The notes under the pieces are model-generated. The model had not been told where the DNA came from, searched no databases, and saw nothing but the letters and a program-made list of their open reading frames with translations. From positions 94,099 through 158,098 of the forward strand of contig SCFE01000026.1 in assembly GCA_004352715.1 (NCBI GenBank): 64,000 bases of DNA, read 5' to 3'. How positions within the stretch are numbered: position 1 is the stretch's first letter; each line of letters opens with the position of its first letter. Of this stretch, positions 12,773 to 24,306 are shown piece by piece. Origin of the DNA: Hofstenia miamia (taxonomy: Eukaryota; Xenacoelomorpha; Acoela). A program made the translations under genes and the position numbers.

Positions 12773-13381
12773 NATTTATACGGGCAATAAGTATAAATCA
12801 CAAAATATATAGGCTTGCTTTGGTAAAGGTTGTCAAATATATATGGGCGCCAAGTATATAGGGGGCGCTATGTATTATTTTGAACCAAGATTGGACCCTA
12901 AGCATGTTTCTTCAAAATTTTGACATCAGAAATGGCTTAAGCACGTAGTTTACTGACTCTGATAAAAAAACAGGCGAAAATCGGACATATTCTGACAGAA
13001 ATCGGAATTTTAGACAAGGCCAGAAGCGGACCTCATTTTCACTGGGAAAAACTGCATATTGACATGAAAATAATATCAGATATTGAACAACGCCCAAATT
13101 TTTTGAAAATGTAAAAATTAGTTACAAAACATATTCATAGCTGTTGAAATGGCAATAAATCCAATTTTTTCAACAATATTTTTCATTTTTTTTCATTTTT
13201 TTATATATTTTTTGAGAATTGCTTCCTTTGAGCCTAAATTTGGTGTGTAGCTATTAAATGAACCCTAAAGGATTCTCATTGTGTGATTTTTTTGACGTTA
13301 ACTGGCTGAACTGCATGCGGGCGTTAAGAATGGGGAAAATCGGTGGTCACAGGTGCTCAGTATAAAACCCATAGTACCTAT
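12601..13381. other. Non-coding DNA with AT microsatellite and contig join
   Basis: An (AT)n run at about 12741-12771 ends in a single n at 12773. The rest is AT-rich sequence without a supported gene. Confidence 0.5.
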
Positions 13382-13386
13382 CGCCC

Positions 13387-13421
<35 letters not shown>

Positions 13422-13505
13422 NNNNNNNNNNNNNNNNNNNNNNNNNNNNNNNNNNNNNNNNNNNNNNNNNNNNNNNNNNNNNNNNNNNNNNNNNNNNNNN
13501 NNNNN
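13422..13505. other. 84-base assembly gap inside an AT microsatellite
   Basis: The N run is flanked on both sides by (AT)n, so the gap is a microsatellite that was not read through. Confidence 0.95.
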
Positions 13506-13537
<32 letters not shown>

Positions 13538-13767
13538 CTAGTTTGAAAGCCACCATAAATGATGTCTTTCAAACCCATTTTTATATGTTTTATATTATAT
13601 TAATCAACCCAACCTAATCCAAAGTGTTGCAAGAAATATTACATATCTCTCTTACGCCCTGGTGTGCATTATATCCCAATTGATTTTAGGCCATGAGTCA
13701 TTTTGTGAGAAATCCATAGAAGGGTATGCTACTAATGATAATGACCTGATTCATTAAACACATGGGT

Positions 13768-14050
13768 AATGATTGAACATTATTTTTTAGAAGACAAAGT
13801 AAACCAATGACTATTCAATGTGTATGGTGAAATTGTAATTTAGGTTCAAATTTGAGTCTACTTTCGTGGCGGAATCTATTTATTTGGAGAATGAGAATGA
13901 AGAATCAATTCACTTTATTATCAATAAAAATACAATTTCAAGCGAGTTGTAAAAAATTATTAAACAAACATTTGCCATATGAAAAAAATATGAGCCCTAT
14001 GACCACTTAGCAACTATTTCAGAGTACTCATGACCACGAGCATCATGACC
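13768..14050 (+). pseudogene. Degenerate duplicate of the kinase gene 5' end
   Basis: The sequence from GGTAATGATTG (about 13768) through the region coding YLENENEES repeats at 14072-14290. In this upstream copy the initiator ATG is lost, a TAA interrupts the frame after about 30 codons, and it runs into unrelated sequence at about 14006. It is a local tandem duplication of promoter plus first codons, about 305 bp apart, separate from the contig-overlap copy at 14414-14924. Confidence 0.65.
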
Positions 14051-14170
14051 ACCAGGGGCAAATTCACATGGTAATGATGTGAACATTATTTTTTAGAAGA
14101 TAAAGTAAACAACGACTATTCAATGTGTAAGGTGAAATTGTAATTTAGGTTCAAATTTCAGTCCACTATC

Positions 14171-14418
14171 ATGGCGGAATATATTTATTTGGAGAACGAG
14201 GATGAAGAATCAATTAACTTTATTATCAATAAAAATACAATTTCAAGCGAGTTGGAAAAAATTATTAAACAAACATTTGCCAAAGGAACTCCTGCTAACA
14301 AAAGAATTTCTGAAGCGTTTTTTGAATACAATCATGTGAAAGAATATGCTCCAAATTCTTGTATAACTTCTTTGATATGCTTCTATCACAAAGATGTTAT
14401 TAAAAATGAAAGNCGCCC

Positions 14419-14456
<38 letters not shown>

Positions 14457-16207
14457 CTAGTTTGAAAGCCACCATAAATGATGTCTTTCAAACCCATTTT
14501 TATATGTTTTATATTATATTAATCAACCCAACCTAATCCAAAGTGTTGCAAGAAATATTACATATCTCTCTTACGCCCTGGTGTGCATTATATCCCAATT
14601 GATTTTAGGCCATGAGTCATTTTGTGAGAAATCCATAGAAGGGTATGCTACTAATGATAATGACCTGATTCATTAAACACATGGTAATGATTTGAACATT
14701 ATTTTTTAGAAGACAAAGTAAACCAATGACTATTCAATGTGTATGGTGAAATTGTAATTTAGGTTCAAATTTGAGTCTACTTTCGTGGCGGAATCTATTT
14801 ATTTGGAGAATGAGAATGAAGAATCAATTCACTTTATTATCAATAAAAATACAATTTCAAGCGAGTTGGAAAAAATTATTAAACAAACATTTGCCATATG
14901 AAAAAAATATGAGCCCTATGACCANACTTTTGTCAGAAGGAGAGAAATATATCTATAAGCTAGTAGAATGTAAAGTGCAAGATCAGCCAAATGAAATTGT
15001 AAAGTTTGTAATGATTGAAAGAAAAAAACTTTTGATTGATTGTTGGATGGGTCTAGAAGAAAATTTTATAGCTTTTGTGTTTGATACAATTTTTAAAAGC
15101 AAACCTCAAAAATTAACATCTCAACAGTGTTTATATAATTGTTACAATAAAAATATTAAGTATCAAACAATTATGAATTTTATCTATGTAAATGAATGTC
15201 TTTGTATATTGCTCCCAGAAGACATGGCATTGCTCATAGAAATGCAAGAATATTGTTGCGATTTTTATCATAAACTAAGTGACAAAACAATGTGGAGCAT
15301 TATTCAGAATAATCCAAGCAATGATATCATTTTAATGAGAAAAGAACAATTTACTGAGAAAAATTTTGTTGGTGCTGGCCTAACAGGAGAGTGTATCAAT
15401 CTAATAGATGAGCATCAAAAACCCTTTCTTGCTTAAAAATTGAAAGGAAAAAGCAGCGTAACACATTCAAGTTGTGGATCATCTAGTGCAAGACTGTCAC
15501 CACGATCAGGATTGCTTAAAGAAGCAGCAGCATTAAGGTGTCTCTATTCAATCAAGAACGCAAATGTTGTTAGTCCTCATGTTATTGTATCAAATAACAC
15601 GGATTGCGCCCTAATGCTCTATAGCTATGAAAATGAAGAGTTAGAGATTTTCATTACTATGGAATACATTGATGGTATTGATCTTCAGGATGCTCCTCTC
15701 GATAAAATGGATTTTTCTACCAAGTTTTACATAGCAGTGAAGCTTGCAGAAGCTCTTAATGTACTTCATTTAAATGGTTATGCCCATTCTGATATACATA
15801 CAAGGAACATAAAGCTGTTAAAAAAGACAAGTACTCCAATCATAATTGACCTTGGCAGTTGTGAAAAAACTACTGATCTCAAAAATGACATTTCAAATTA
15901 CTATAAGATAGTATATTTTTTGTTTAAAGAAAGGAATCATGGTAATTTTGACATAGATACAGGAGTACCAAGCACTTTAAGACCATTCTTTGATGATGTA
16001 ATTCATAACAACTTTGAAAGTATGAAGGAAATATTAGATAAATTTACTGAGATCTCCTTTGGATTAACACTTGAAAAATGATACCTAGATTTTAACATCT
16101 ACATTGAAAGTTGTTTAGCTGAATTTCGTGAAAAGAGTTTTTTTGATAAACGCAGAGTTTCACTTCAAATTGGTATTAAAAATATTTTTCTAACCTTTCT
16201 TAATTAA
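14171..16207 (+). pseudogene. Intronless protein-kinase-like gene with in-frame stops
   Basis: The N-terminal part opens at ATG 14171 (MAEYIYLENEDEES) and runs to the n at 14413. The rest begins after the n at 14925. The C-terminal half is a protein-kinase fold in normal order: Gly-rich loop GAGLTGE (about 15375), the VAxK-type lysine region at 15430, a Glu-bearing helix KEAAALR (about 15520), catalytic loop HSDIHTRN (about 15785) and metal loop DLG (about 15850). The catalytic lysine region is interrupted by TAA at 15434-15436, one codon before the presumed Lys. A second in-frame TGA at 16079-16081 is followed by 41 more open codons to TAA 16205-16207. HSD for HRD and DLG for DFG are atypical but keep both aspartates. 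The ~250 residues before the kinase domain are unrecognised. Lack of introns fits a retrocopy or element cargo. Confidence 0.7.
14414..14924 (+). repeat. Unmerged contig duplicating 13382-14005
   Basis: The block is bounded by single n at 14413 and 14925 and matches 13382-14005 apart from the microsatellite gap and one or two indels (offset 919 bases after the AT run). It splits the kinase gene and is best read as the same locus or other haplotype placed twice. Confidence 0.85.
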
Positions 16208-17240
16208 ATTTAGAGACATTCGCCAGAAATGAGGTGTCACAACACAAAGNCTGTTATCAGTGAAACAATAATGCTTGGCATTTTTGCAATATTTTAGAGC
16301 TTGTTTCAAAATTGATTGAACTATTAGACTAGCATATAGGGTAAAAGGCTGTCAAGGTAAACCTGGTTTTGATATTAAACTTTTGCACTAAGTAATTGGG
16401 TGTAACATTGAATCACCCTTTAATCAAGTTTCCCACACTTTTTTCTCAATGTAAAATTTATTGATATTGCTTGTAACAAAATAAAAAAATTAATTAATGT
16501 AAAGTCTGAAGGTCCACATGTATAATAAAGTGTTGAAAAATTGTTGTAGCATTTATTGAACTGGTAAGGATTTTCCCGGTTAAGGAAATGCTAACCTCAG
16601 GGATTTGTATTTTTATAGAAATCTTTGAAAGTATTTTAATTTAATATAAAAAAATATTTTTGATAGGTTGCATAATATTGAAATATTTAATTACTATTAA
16701 TGATTTCACATTGATTTTCAGTATGAATTATCCACCTAAGAAAATAGTCAACCTTTGTTTTAAGGAGGCTATATGATTTAGGGTGCAAAGAACATCCACT
16801 GCCCAGATAACAATTTTGGTTGTTTTTACGTTGTTTATAGTTGTTTCATACTTTTGGTTGTTGCAGCAACCACTAACATCCTAATAACAACTTTAGTAAA
16901 AAAATAATCAGTGAGCAGATGCTTGCAAATAAAACTCATTTTGTTAGTTTTATTAATAGATCCTTTTATAAAAAAAAAGATTTGCAAAACCTTTTTTAAA
17001 ATTATTAATTTGCGAAAAATTATAATATACCAGATATGTGAATTTTCAAAATAATTTATTCATGAATATTTGGACGCCTTGATATTGATAGTTAAATAGC
17101 ATAAATTATAATTAAACTGAAGAGCTCCTCTTCTTCCATAATCTCCCTTTGTGTCTTGGTTACCATTTCACAGACTTCCACTGGTTCAGTTATTCTGCCT
17201 TCTTCATCATTTCCGCACTCCTTATGATTTTAGTAAATGT
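16208..17240. other. Non-coding interval with a contig join
   Basis: AT-rich sequence with a single n at 16250. Around 16805-16880 the phrase GTTGTT recurs, with a near-palindrome GGTTGTTGCAGCAACC that resembles a small foldback element end. No gene was found. Confidence 0.5.
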
Positions 17241-17255
17241 GCATTGTGGACTATC

Positions 17256-18679
17256 TCACTCATATTGCTCCATCTCTTTTTCAAGTATTTTCTGCACGTT
17301 TTTCAGTACTGCTGCTTTTCTTATTTCCTTGGTCCTTACCAGTTTTCGTTTTATGATCTTTCTTATCATTATACATGGTTGGTTGTCCAATTGTCTCAGC
17401 CGTGTTTCTGACATTGCTCCCCACATATACTTCTTTATTGGTTCTTCAAATATTGTTATTTCACTAGGACATATTCCTGTTTTGTTAGTCATGTCCACTA
17501 TCGACATTTTTCTCATCAGGCTCTCATTCATTATCATGTGGCTGATTATTTTTTCCATTGTTTGTATTGGCTTCTCTGCTTTGTTAGGTGACTCCATCTT
17601 TTCAATGTGGCCTTTCAGAAGCCAGTTCTTTGTTTGTGTATTAATTGGGGCTAGTGCTATTTCAAATCTTTTGACATTTGTAAGTTTATGTCTTACATGT
17701 CACTAAATCAGGAGTTTTATCTCTACATCTTCAGTTGTTAGTATCACTAGTATCTATGCTGTTGTCCTATATTGGATTTCCAGCGCGTTTTTCTCTTCAA
17801 ATACCAACTGTTTGAAATCCTTTTTAATGTTCAATTCATATGCGCAATTCACATCTGTAAGTACCAATTCTACTGATTTGTGGAATTTTCTTGATGATGC
17901 CTCTATTTTTTTCTGGCCAAATCTCCTCTGTTTTCTGTTGCAATTTCATATTCTTCCATATTCTCTGAATTTGTTGTAGGTGCTCTTGCCTCTGTGTTAG
18001 GCTGCATTTTATAAATAGTGTGTTGGCCTTTTCCACGCCATCTTTATCTGCCATCAGTTCTATTGTTTTGGTTTGCTTGTATAAGTTGATTGCAATGCAT
18101 GGATCAACCATTATTCTGTAAATTTGTGCCCAGTAGTCTATTTGTAGATCAAATTTAATCAACTCTGAAATGGTTGTGTCTGATGGTGTTTTCTCCCAAG
18201 GGAAAATGTTTTCTGTTTGCATGCACACATCCAATAGATGTTTTGGGATATCATTGATTGTTGATCTTGTGATTATCACCACTCTTACCTTTGGTACTTT
18301 CGCCATTCATAGTGTCTGGTCTGTTTTTCTCCAGATTTTTGTTATATTTTTTGTCTTTCAGAATGTGTATGATCATTAAATTTTCTTCATCCATATTTAT
18401 CTCAGGAATCTCTGCTATTTGATCCTTATAAGCCCTTACAGCCTGTGTAGTTTCCAGCATGAAATCTTTGTCAAATATGATATGTACTGTGCTCTGCATG
18501 TATGGTCTTTCCAGCATCTCATTCATGTCTTCATGATAACTTATTATCACATTTACTTTTAGTCTGCTGTTGGCGTCAAGTACTATCAGTAAGTTTCTCC
18601 CTTTGGTTTTCGCGACTTTTCTTATGTGTGATTTTGTCTCTGGTGATAATTTTTTGAATGCATTATAATGCATTTTCAT
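17256..18679 (-). pseudogene. Unrecognised broken ORF downstream of gypsy integrase
   Basis: Three minus-strand pieces, 18679-18251, 18306-17836 and 17597-17256, follow one another with frame changes, as expected of one decayed gene of roughly 450 codons. The protein is hydrophilic, rich in Lys, Glu and Ile, with no signal peptide, membrane segment or cysteine pattern that I can see. It lies just past the 3' side of gypsy copy 1 in the same orientation, but the duplicated copy at 55.4 kb lacks it. It may therefore be an accessory ORF of the longer element or an unrelated neighbour. I do not recognise the family and assign no function. Confidence 0.45.
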
Positions 18680-18899
18680 TGTTCAAATGAAATATGGGTG
18701 TAGCATTCTCAGTTGATTTTAGACATGCATTTCTCTCTTTCTCTAGATTGTACAGTTCTCTCCAAGATAGTGTCCAAGGAGGCATGTAGCTGTGTAATCC
18801 ATAAAGGTAATTGGCTGGTGCTCTGTTCACAGTCCATGGGCTGTGAATCTGTGTGAATAGTTTCTACTGATTCACTTTTGAATCAGTTCACCATTACTC

Positions 18900-19245
18900 C
18901 TATTGGCACTTGACCAGGTGTGGTTCCTGTGGGGATAGTGTCAGCCTTGAATCACTTTTGCATCTCCATGGTTCTTCCACCACTTACACCTTCCCCTGCA
19001 ACTCCAAGTGTCTCACTGCCCTTGAATCAGCGTCATAGACTCTTAGAAGGAATGTTGTGCTTCTTTTCACCATTTTTCTGGGTGCCCTTGATTTGGCTGT
19101 CAGATCCCTGGTGGGAGAGGCTTTTTATCCATTGGTCTCCCTGCCCTTGAATTGGCCTTGGGGACTACTAGGATGCCTTCTCACTATATGTCGTCTATTT
19201 GTTGGCTCTTCATTCTTTTCCCTTCTGCCCTGGAGTCAACATCTG
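18900..19245 (-). repeat. Degenerate ~65-bp repeat with CAAGGGC core
   Basis: On the minus strand the word GATTCAAGGGCA and variants recur near 18950, 19018, 19084, 19143 and 19227, a spacing of about 59-84 bases. Related words occur again at 21550-21600, between protease and RT. The equivalent positions in copy 2 carry them too. The core resembles bZIP sites (TGASTCA), which is only a resemblance. Plus-strand proline/leucine-rich frames here are shadows. Confidence 0.6.
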
Positions 19246-19620
19246 GTTGGAGAACTTCTGTGAACACTCCTTCTCCTGTTCATGGTTGAGAGTTCCTCCA
19301 GTTGTTGATTTCTGCGCACTCTCTTCTTCATTGGCAGCTGCATCATTTTCTTCTATATTCCTAAATTCAGTTAGTAAATTTAAGTCTCATATTTCAGGGT
19401 CATATATAGATTTATTTCTTGCTGTCCTTTTGAGCAGCACTCTCTCTCTCTCTTGTGTTTTCATCTCTAATATCTGCTGTGAATTCCTCATTAAATCCAT
19501 TTTTGTGTAGACTATCTAAATTGTACATATCATATATAATTTCATTGCTGTTAATTCAGCATATTTTGAATTCAGCATTCTTGTCTATCTTCATTTCTTT
19601 GTTATCTGCTGTTGCTCTGT

Positions 19621-20720
19621 TCAAATTTTAAAATGTAACAGTGTTTTATTGTCTAGCATGTATTCATTGTTTGGTAGTGTATGTGTTATTGTGTGAGGGC
19701 CGGACCATACCATTTTTAGTTTCCAGACTTGGTTTGTGTCTGTGAGTTGTATCAGTGTGAACGTGTATACTTTGTCTCCTACCTCATGTGCATGCCTGTG
19801 AATTTTTTTATTATAATTGCATTGCTGTCTCACCGCTGATTTCTTTATATTATGACACATCATTTTGTGAATTCCTGTTATCTGCTTCCTTAGTTGATTC
19901 ACATACTCATTATCCAAGCTTTTGCTGTAATTAGTATATTGCATTGATAACAGAGTTGTTGCCTCTCTTCCAAACATTGCCTTAATTGGTGTGACTCCTG
20001 TTGTTCCATGTACTGACGTGTTATAATAATATTCAACCATCTTGATGATTTCTCTCCATCTATTTCCACCTATTCTTCATGTTGCCACCCTAATTAATTT
20101 AATCAGTGTTTGATTGAGCTGCTCCACTGCTCTGTTAGCCTGTCAGTGGTATGCTGTTGTTTGTTTGCACGCTATTTCCAGGAGCTTTGCCATCTCTTGA
20201 AAAAGTCTGCTCTCAAATTGAGGGCCTTTGTCCATTATTATTGTTTCCATCAGCCTGAGTCATAAAATCCATTCCTTCAATACTAATTCTGCTGTGGTTT
20301 CCACTGATGTATTCTTCATTGGGATCATCCTTGCATATTTCAGAAACTTATCCACCATTAGCAGTAGGTATTGGTAGCCTTCAGCATCCTTTGACAGCAT
20401 TTCCAGATCTATGTGGACTATCCAGTTGTGCCCTTTGTGTTGTGAAATGTTTTTATTGTGTAGTAGGCATGTTGTACACTTATTAATTATGTCTTCTGTG
20501 ACTTTCCTCACAGCTGTTGTTATAAATCTTGTGTTGAAGGTTTTTTCTGTTTGTGTGATTCCCAAGCGGCCCTTCTCATGTATTTTTCTTATCAGTTCCC
20601 TTTTGAAATAGTCTGGTATCACGATTTTGTTGTTGCTGGATTCAACATATAATAGTCAATTCTTATTTATCTTCCACTTGTAATGCTCAAAGTATTCTGC
20701 CATTAGTTTTGATAGTGTTG
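19621..20720 (-). pseudogene. Gypsy copy 1 integrase
   Basis: This is the retroelement integrase that joins cDNA to chromosomal DNA. An H2C2-type zinc region with CTTC is at about 20490-20570. The catalytic core has Asp in HIDLE (about 20408), Asp in MDKGPQF (about 20231) and Glu in VEQLNQ (about 20123), giving D-~58-D-35-E, as in active integrases. The C-terminal segment 19621-19800 has the GDKVY beta region. Stops at several points and a ~33-nt deletion before the first Asp break it. Arg replaces the second zinc-ligand His that copy 2 keeps. Confidence 0.85.
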
Positions 20721-21169
20721 TTCAGGGCTCTCTTATGTTTTTGCTTATTTTACTGAGGATTATGTTCTATCTCTGTTTGTCCAATATTTTTTGTTTGGAT
20801 ATCTCTTCCCTCATCAGTATTGGTAGAACAGCCTGGTCTTTTTTGTCCACATTAATTTCTGGCAGTCCCTCATATTCAGTATGTGGCAAAAATTGAAATT
20901 GTTTTTTCTCTCCAACTGGTTTTGTTGTATCTCTCTGATACTCTGGTAGTAACGTTTAAAAATCTGCAGTGCCTCTCCTATGCTCAATTAAGAATGTAAA
21001 TTCATTCAAATATTCAATCCATCATGACACTATTCCAGACTTGTCTCCAGAAAACTTTTTTAGCCATGCCAATCTGCTGTTATCCGTGCTACCCTGAATT
21101 CTCTGCTGATTAGGAAATGTTCGGAATGAAGATGCTGTAATAGTTGAAAAATCCCATTATCCTTTGAAT

Positions 21170-21540
21170 ATCTTTCTTGTTGTTGGGTTTTTCTATTTTT
21201 CGGATCATCTCTCTGGCATTGTCCTTCATACATATACTGACTTTCTCAATTGTTCTCCCCTAATTACTATCTTTTTCTTTAGAATATCACATTTGTTTCT
21301 GTTGATGCGAAGTCCTGCATTCTCCAGTATTGTTAGAGTTCTCTCTAGTTTTTTCAGATGTTCTTGGATTTTGTTGCTGGTTACTATGATGTCATCTATA
21401 CAGGCGTCAACTCCTTCCTCCATTCTATGTCTCTTGTTTTTTAGCACTTTTGTGATGTATCTCATGAATTACTGTTCATCCAGATGTGGGTAGTCTTTGT
21501 TCTCTATCTCAGGTGTTCTATATGTGTCTTCTTCTTCTGC
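21170..21540 (-). pseudogene. Gypsy copy 1 reverse transcriptase, palm C-half only
   Basis: VDACIDDII holds the paired Asp of the polymerase (usual form YLDDI), followed by QEHLKKLERTL and LRINRNKC, which match the post-catalytic RT segment. The fingers and first palm Asp, normally ~130 residues upstream, are absent: only ~130 bp separate this from the protease region. The DNA filling that place contains the CAAGGGC repeat words. RNase H is nearly all deleted downstream. Confidence 0.8.
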
Positions 21541-21596
21541 TTTAATCCCTATGCCCTTGAGTTGGCTTTGATGGTGTTCGTCCACTCGCCCTCAAG

Positions 21597-22454
21597 TCAG
21601 CCATGTGGAGTACTATCTGCTTTCATTTGCAAGTCCTCAAATTGATCATGCAAATTACTTGCTCCATCGTCCTCTCCTTTTGCCTTCCAGATTAGTCTGA
21701 TGTTGGATTTAATGTACTTTCCATATATCCTTACTTGAGATTTCTTTAGATTAACATTTCGATTCATTGTGTTGAGGATTGGTATTCTTCCTTTTCCATG
21801 CTTGACTGTACAAATGCTAGATGGCATTGATACTCTTTCAGTGTTAATGCCTTTGTTGTTGTACAGCATTATGTCAGCTGTTATAGTGTCCTCTGTCTCG
21901 ATTGTGTGCATTTTCCATTGATGCAGCTGTAGGTGGATGTCTTCTTGCAGTTGAAATGTAATTGTTTTCTGCTTCTCTTGTTCTTCTTTGATTTCCATTT
22001 CTTCCTCTCTCACCTTTATAGTTCTGTTCACATAGTTGATGGCGCACCCGTTTTTTGTCAAAAAATTGTCACCCAGAATGTCCTCATATGGCAACAGATT
22101 ATTATGTGTGTCCACTACCATCAATGACTGTTTGCATGTTGTATTAGCAATTCTCATCTGTACTGATTTATCATTCCTTTTGTGTCAATATATTCTCCTG
22201 ATGATTGCTGCATTTATCATTCCTTTTGTGTCAATATATTCTCCTGATGTGTTAATTAATCTTTTGTTGCAACTATTCAAATCTTCATGTTTGAAACCTA
22301 GCTTTGTCACGCATTCATCTGTGATTATTGATGTTGCTGCTCCAGTATTGATTGTTGCCTGTGTCATTACTCCATTGATTGCTATCATAATTGTGTTTAT
22401 TGTATTGAGGTTTGTCAGGACAATTATTGTTGCACAGTTTTTATGAGTCAGCAC
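21597..22454 (-). pseudogene. Gypsy copy 1 aspartic protease with Asn at active site
   Basis: Two adjoining frames (22454-22185 and 22157-21597) carry the retropepsin motif as INTGAATSII at about 22345, where the catalytic residue should be Asp (DTGA). The later ILGDNFLTKNG matches the flap-distal ILGxDFL signature. The same Asn occurs in the copies at 59.0 kb and 52.5 kb. Retropepsins normally cut Gag-Pol; this version should be inactive. Confidence 0.85.
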
Positions 22455-22457
22455 TCT

Positions 22458-24109
22458 GATTAGTTTTCCAACTCCTCATCAGTTGGCAATGTTTCATCCA
22501 TTTCATCTTCTGATTGCAACACATTTTCTTCATCATAATGTGCTTCCTCATCTCTGATTACATTTATTTGTTTTGTGCAGTCAGGTTTTTTGTGACCCTT
22601 CTGTCCACAGCCATAGCACTTGACATCTTTTTCTCTCACCTTTCTCGTTTTTCCATCTTTCTGTTTAACTTTTATGATTTTTCTGGTTGGTATTGTTGTA
22701 AGTTTTGTTTGGAGGACGTGGTTTGAGATTATTTCTCCATGTCAGTGCCACTCAGTGCCATGTGGCTTTCTTGTATATCTGTGCATTGTTTTTGATTGTT
22801 GCCTGTATGTTGACCACCTTTTGTATCATTCTTTCTAACTTGTCATCTACATCTCATTTTATTTCAAACTGCGTCCTGATGCTCCTGGCATTCCTTTACA
22901 AATATGCAAGAATAGATTGTATTTTGAATATCTATTTTTTCCTTGAGCTCAGCATTAATAGACGTTCTACTTGTTAGATATAGTTTTGAATGTCATCAGT
23001 TTTTTTCATTTTGGTTGCATTTAGAATTATTTGGCATTGATTTTTGAAACTCTTGTTTTCATAGTAGTTTATGAAGTCCCAATAAGTAATTCATAGTTCC
23101 TTTTCATTTCCATGCCCAACAGCAGGTAATGTTGGGAGGCTGTGCCTGTCAAATATAATGGCAGTCTTGCTTTTGTTGCTTGCTGGCTTACTTTTCATTC
23201 TGCCATCATTAACTCAAACATCTGCAACCATTCAACAAATGTGAGGTTATAGCCATCTACCCTTCCATTGAACTTTGGTAGTGTTGGCTTACAAGGTATT
23301 GTGTTGTTGGTTGGTAGTTGTGGTAGAATTGAATTTTCATACTTGGGTTTATTGTGATTCTTTATTGTGTCTTCCTCTTGTAGTTGTGTAGTTATTGCTT
23401 TTGTAATCTCATTTATGATTTTCTGTTTCTCAGCATCTGAGTCTTTGTCCAATTCCTCATATATTACTTCTTTGTTAGCCAGCATATGCAATGCTTGCAA
23501 TTCACTCTCCTTTCTTGAATGAAATTCCATTTCGTGGGTCTGTATGTTCCCTTGGTTTTCTTCTTCTGTTATCTGTAGCAATCTTAGTTTGTCCTTTAAT
23601 TGCTCCAGTTCTCCTGCTTGTAAATCATTGTCCTCTATTAATTGTCTATTTTTTCTTTCCAGTTGCTGATTTTTTCCTGTGATTGTTGATTTTGTTCCAA
23701 GAATCTTTTGTTTGATTCAGATAGTTGGTGTGTGAGGTTTGATCTTGTTTTGGAAGAATTTGCTTTGCTCTTGTAGTCACATTTCCATATTTAACTTGAT
23801 TTCACTCAGGATGGTTTTGTTTTGTCATTCCATCTGCTTGACTTTGTTTGTTAATTGTTTGATTTTGTTCCTCAGAAGTGCTTCATTTTCTTGGCTTCTT
23901 CTTAGCATATCAATTATCTCTTGAGGGTTCATCTCTGGGGGTGAATGTAGGGACTGTAGTTCCGTGTTCAGGGATGAATTTTCACCAGAGTATTGTGATG
24001 ATCGCGTTATTCTAGGCATTACTACCCTGGATGCTGTCTTCTTTGCGCTGCCTTTTATTCCTTTTGTCATATTTTTCTTTGGTTCACAGTGGTGCTCCTT
24101 CTTGATCAC
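22458..24109 (-). pseudogene. Gypsy copy 1 gag with zinc knuckle
   Basis: The frame starts around 24109 with a Lys/Arg-rich stretch, then a long Gln/Glu/Asn-rich coiled coil (about 23900-23500). Next is the capsid-like segment PKFNGRVDGYNLTFVEWLQM (about 23210-23275) and a CCHC zinc knuckle CYGCGQKGHKKPDC at about 22575-22620, followed by an acidic tail. This is the structural protein of the element particle; the knuckle binds RNA. Several stops interrupt it. Confidence 0.85.
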
Positions 24110-24291
24110 GATTCTAGGATCTTGTTGAAATGCACTTCTTTGGGTTTTAGGTAGCTCTCATTGTTGACTAGTTGGCTTTCCATGTAGTTGTCCTGTTGCT
24201 TAACTTCCACTCTCACTTGTCACAGTGTGCAGATTGTTCCACTGAATGTTTCTCTAGTAAAAGAACTTCTTTTCCAGGTTGTTGTTCTTGG

Positions 24292-24306
24292 CTGTCACAG
24301 TCGCCA
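24292..24306 (-). promoter_or_regulatory. Primer-binding site candidate
   Basis: Directly next to the LTR end TGTTACA the minus strand reads TGGCGACTGTGACAG. It starts with TGG as expected for pairing to a tRNA CCA end. Copy 2 has TGGCAACTGTGACAG at 60889-60903. The tRNA is not assigned. Confidence 0.7.

Noticed and set aside
13343-13578. Tyr-Ile repeat ORFs at microsatellites (also at 42047-42476)
   Set aside because: They are translations of (AT)n plus N; no biological protein is implied.
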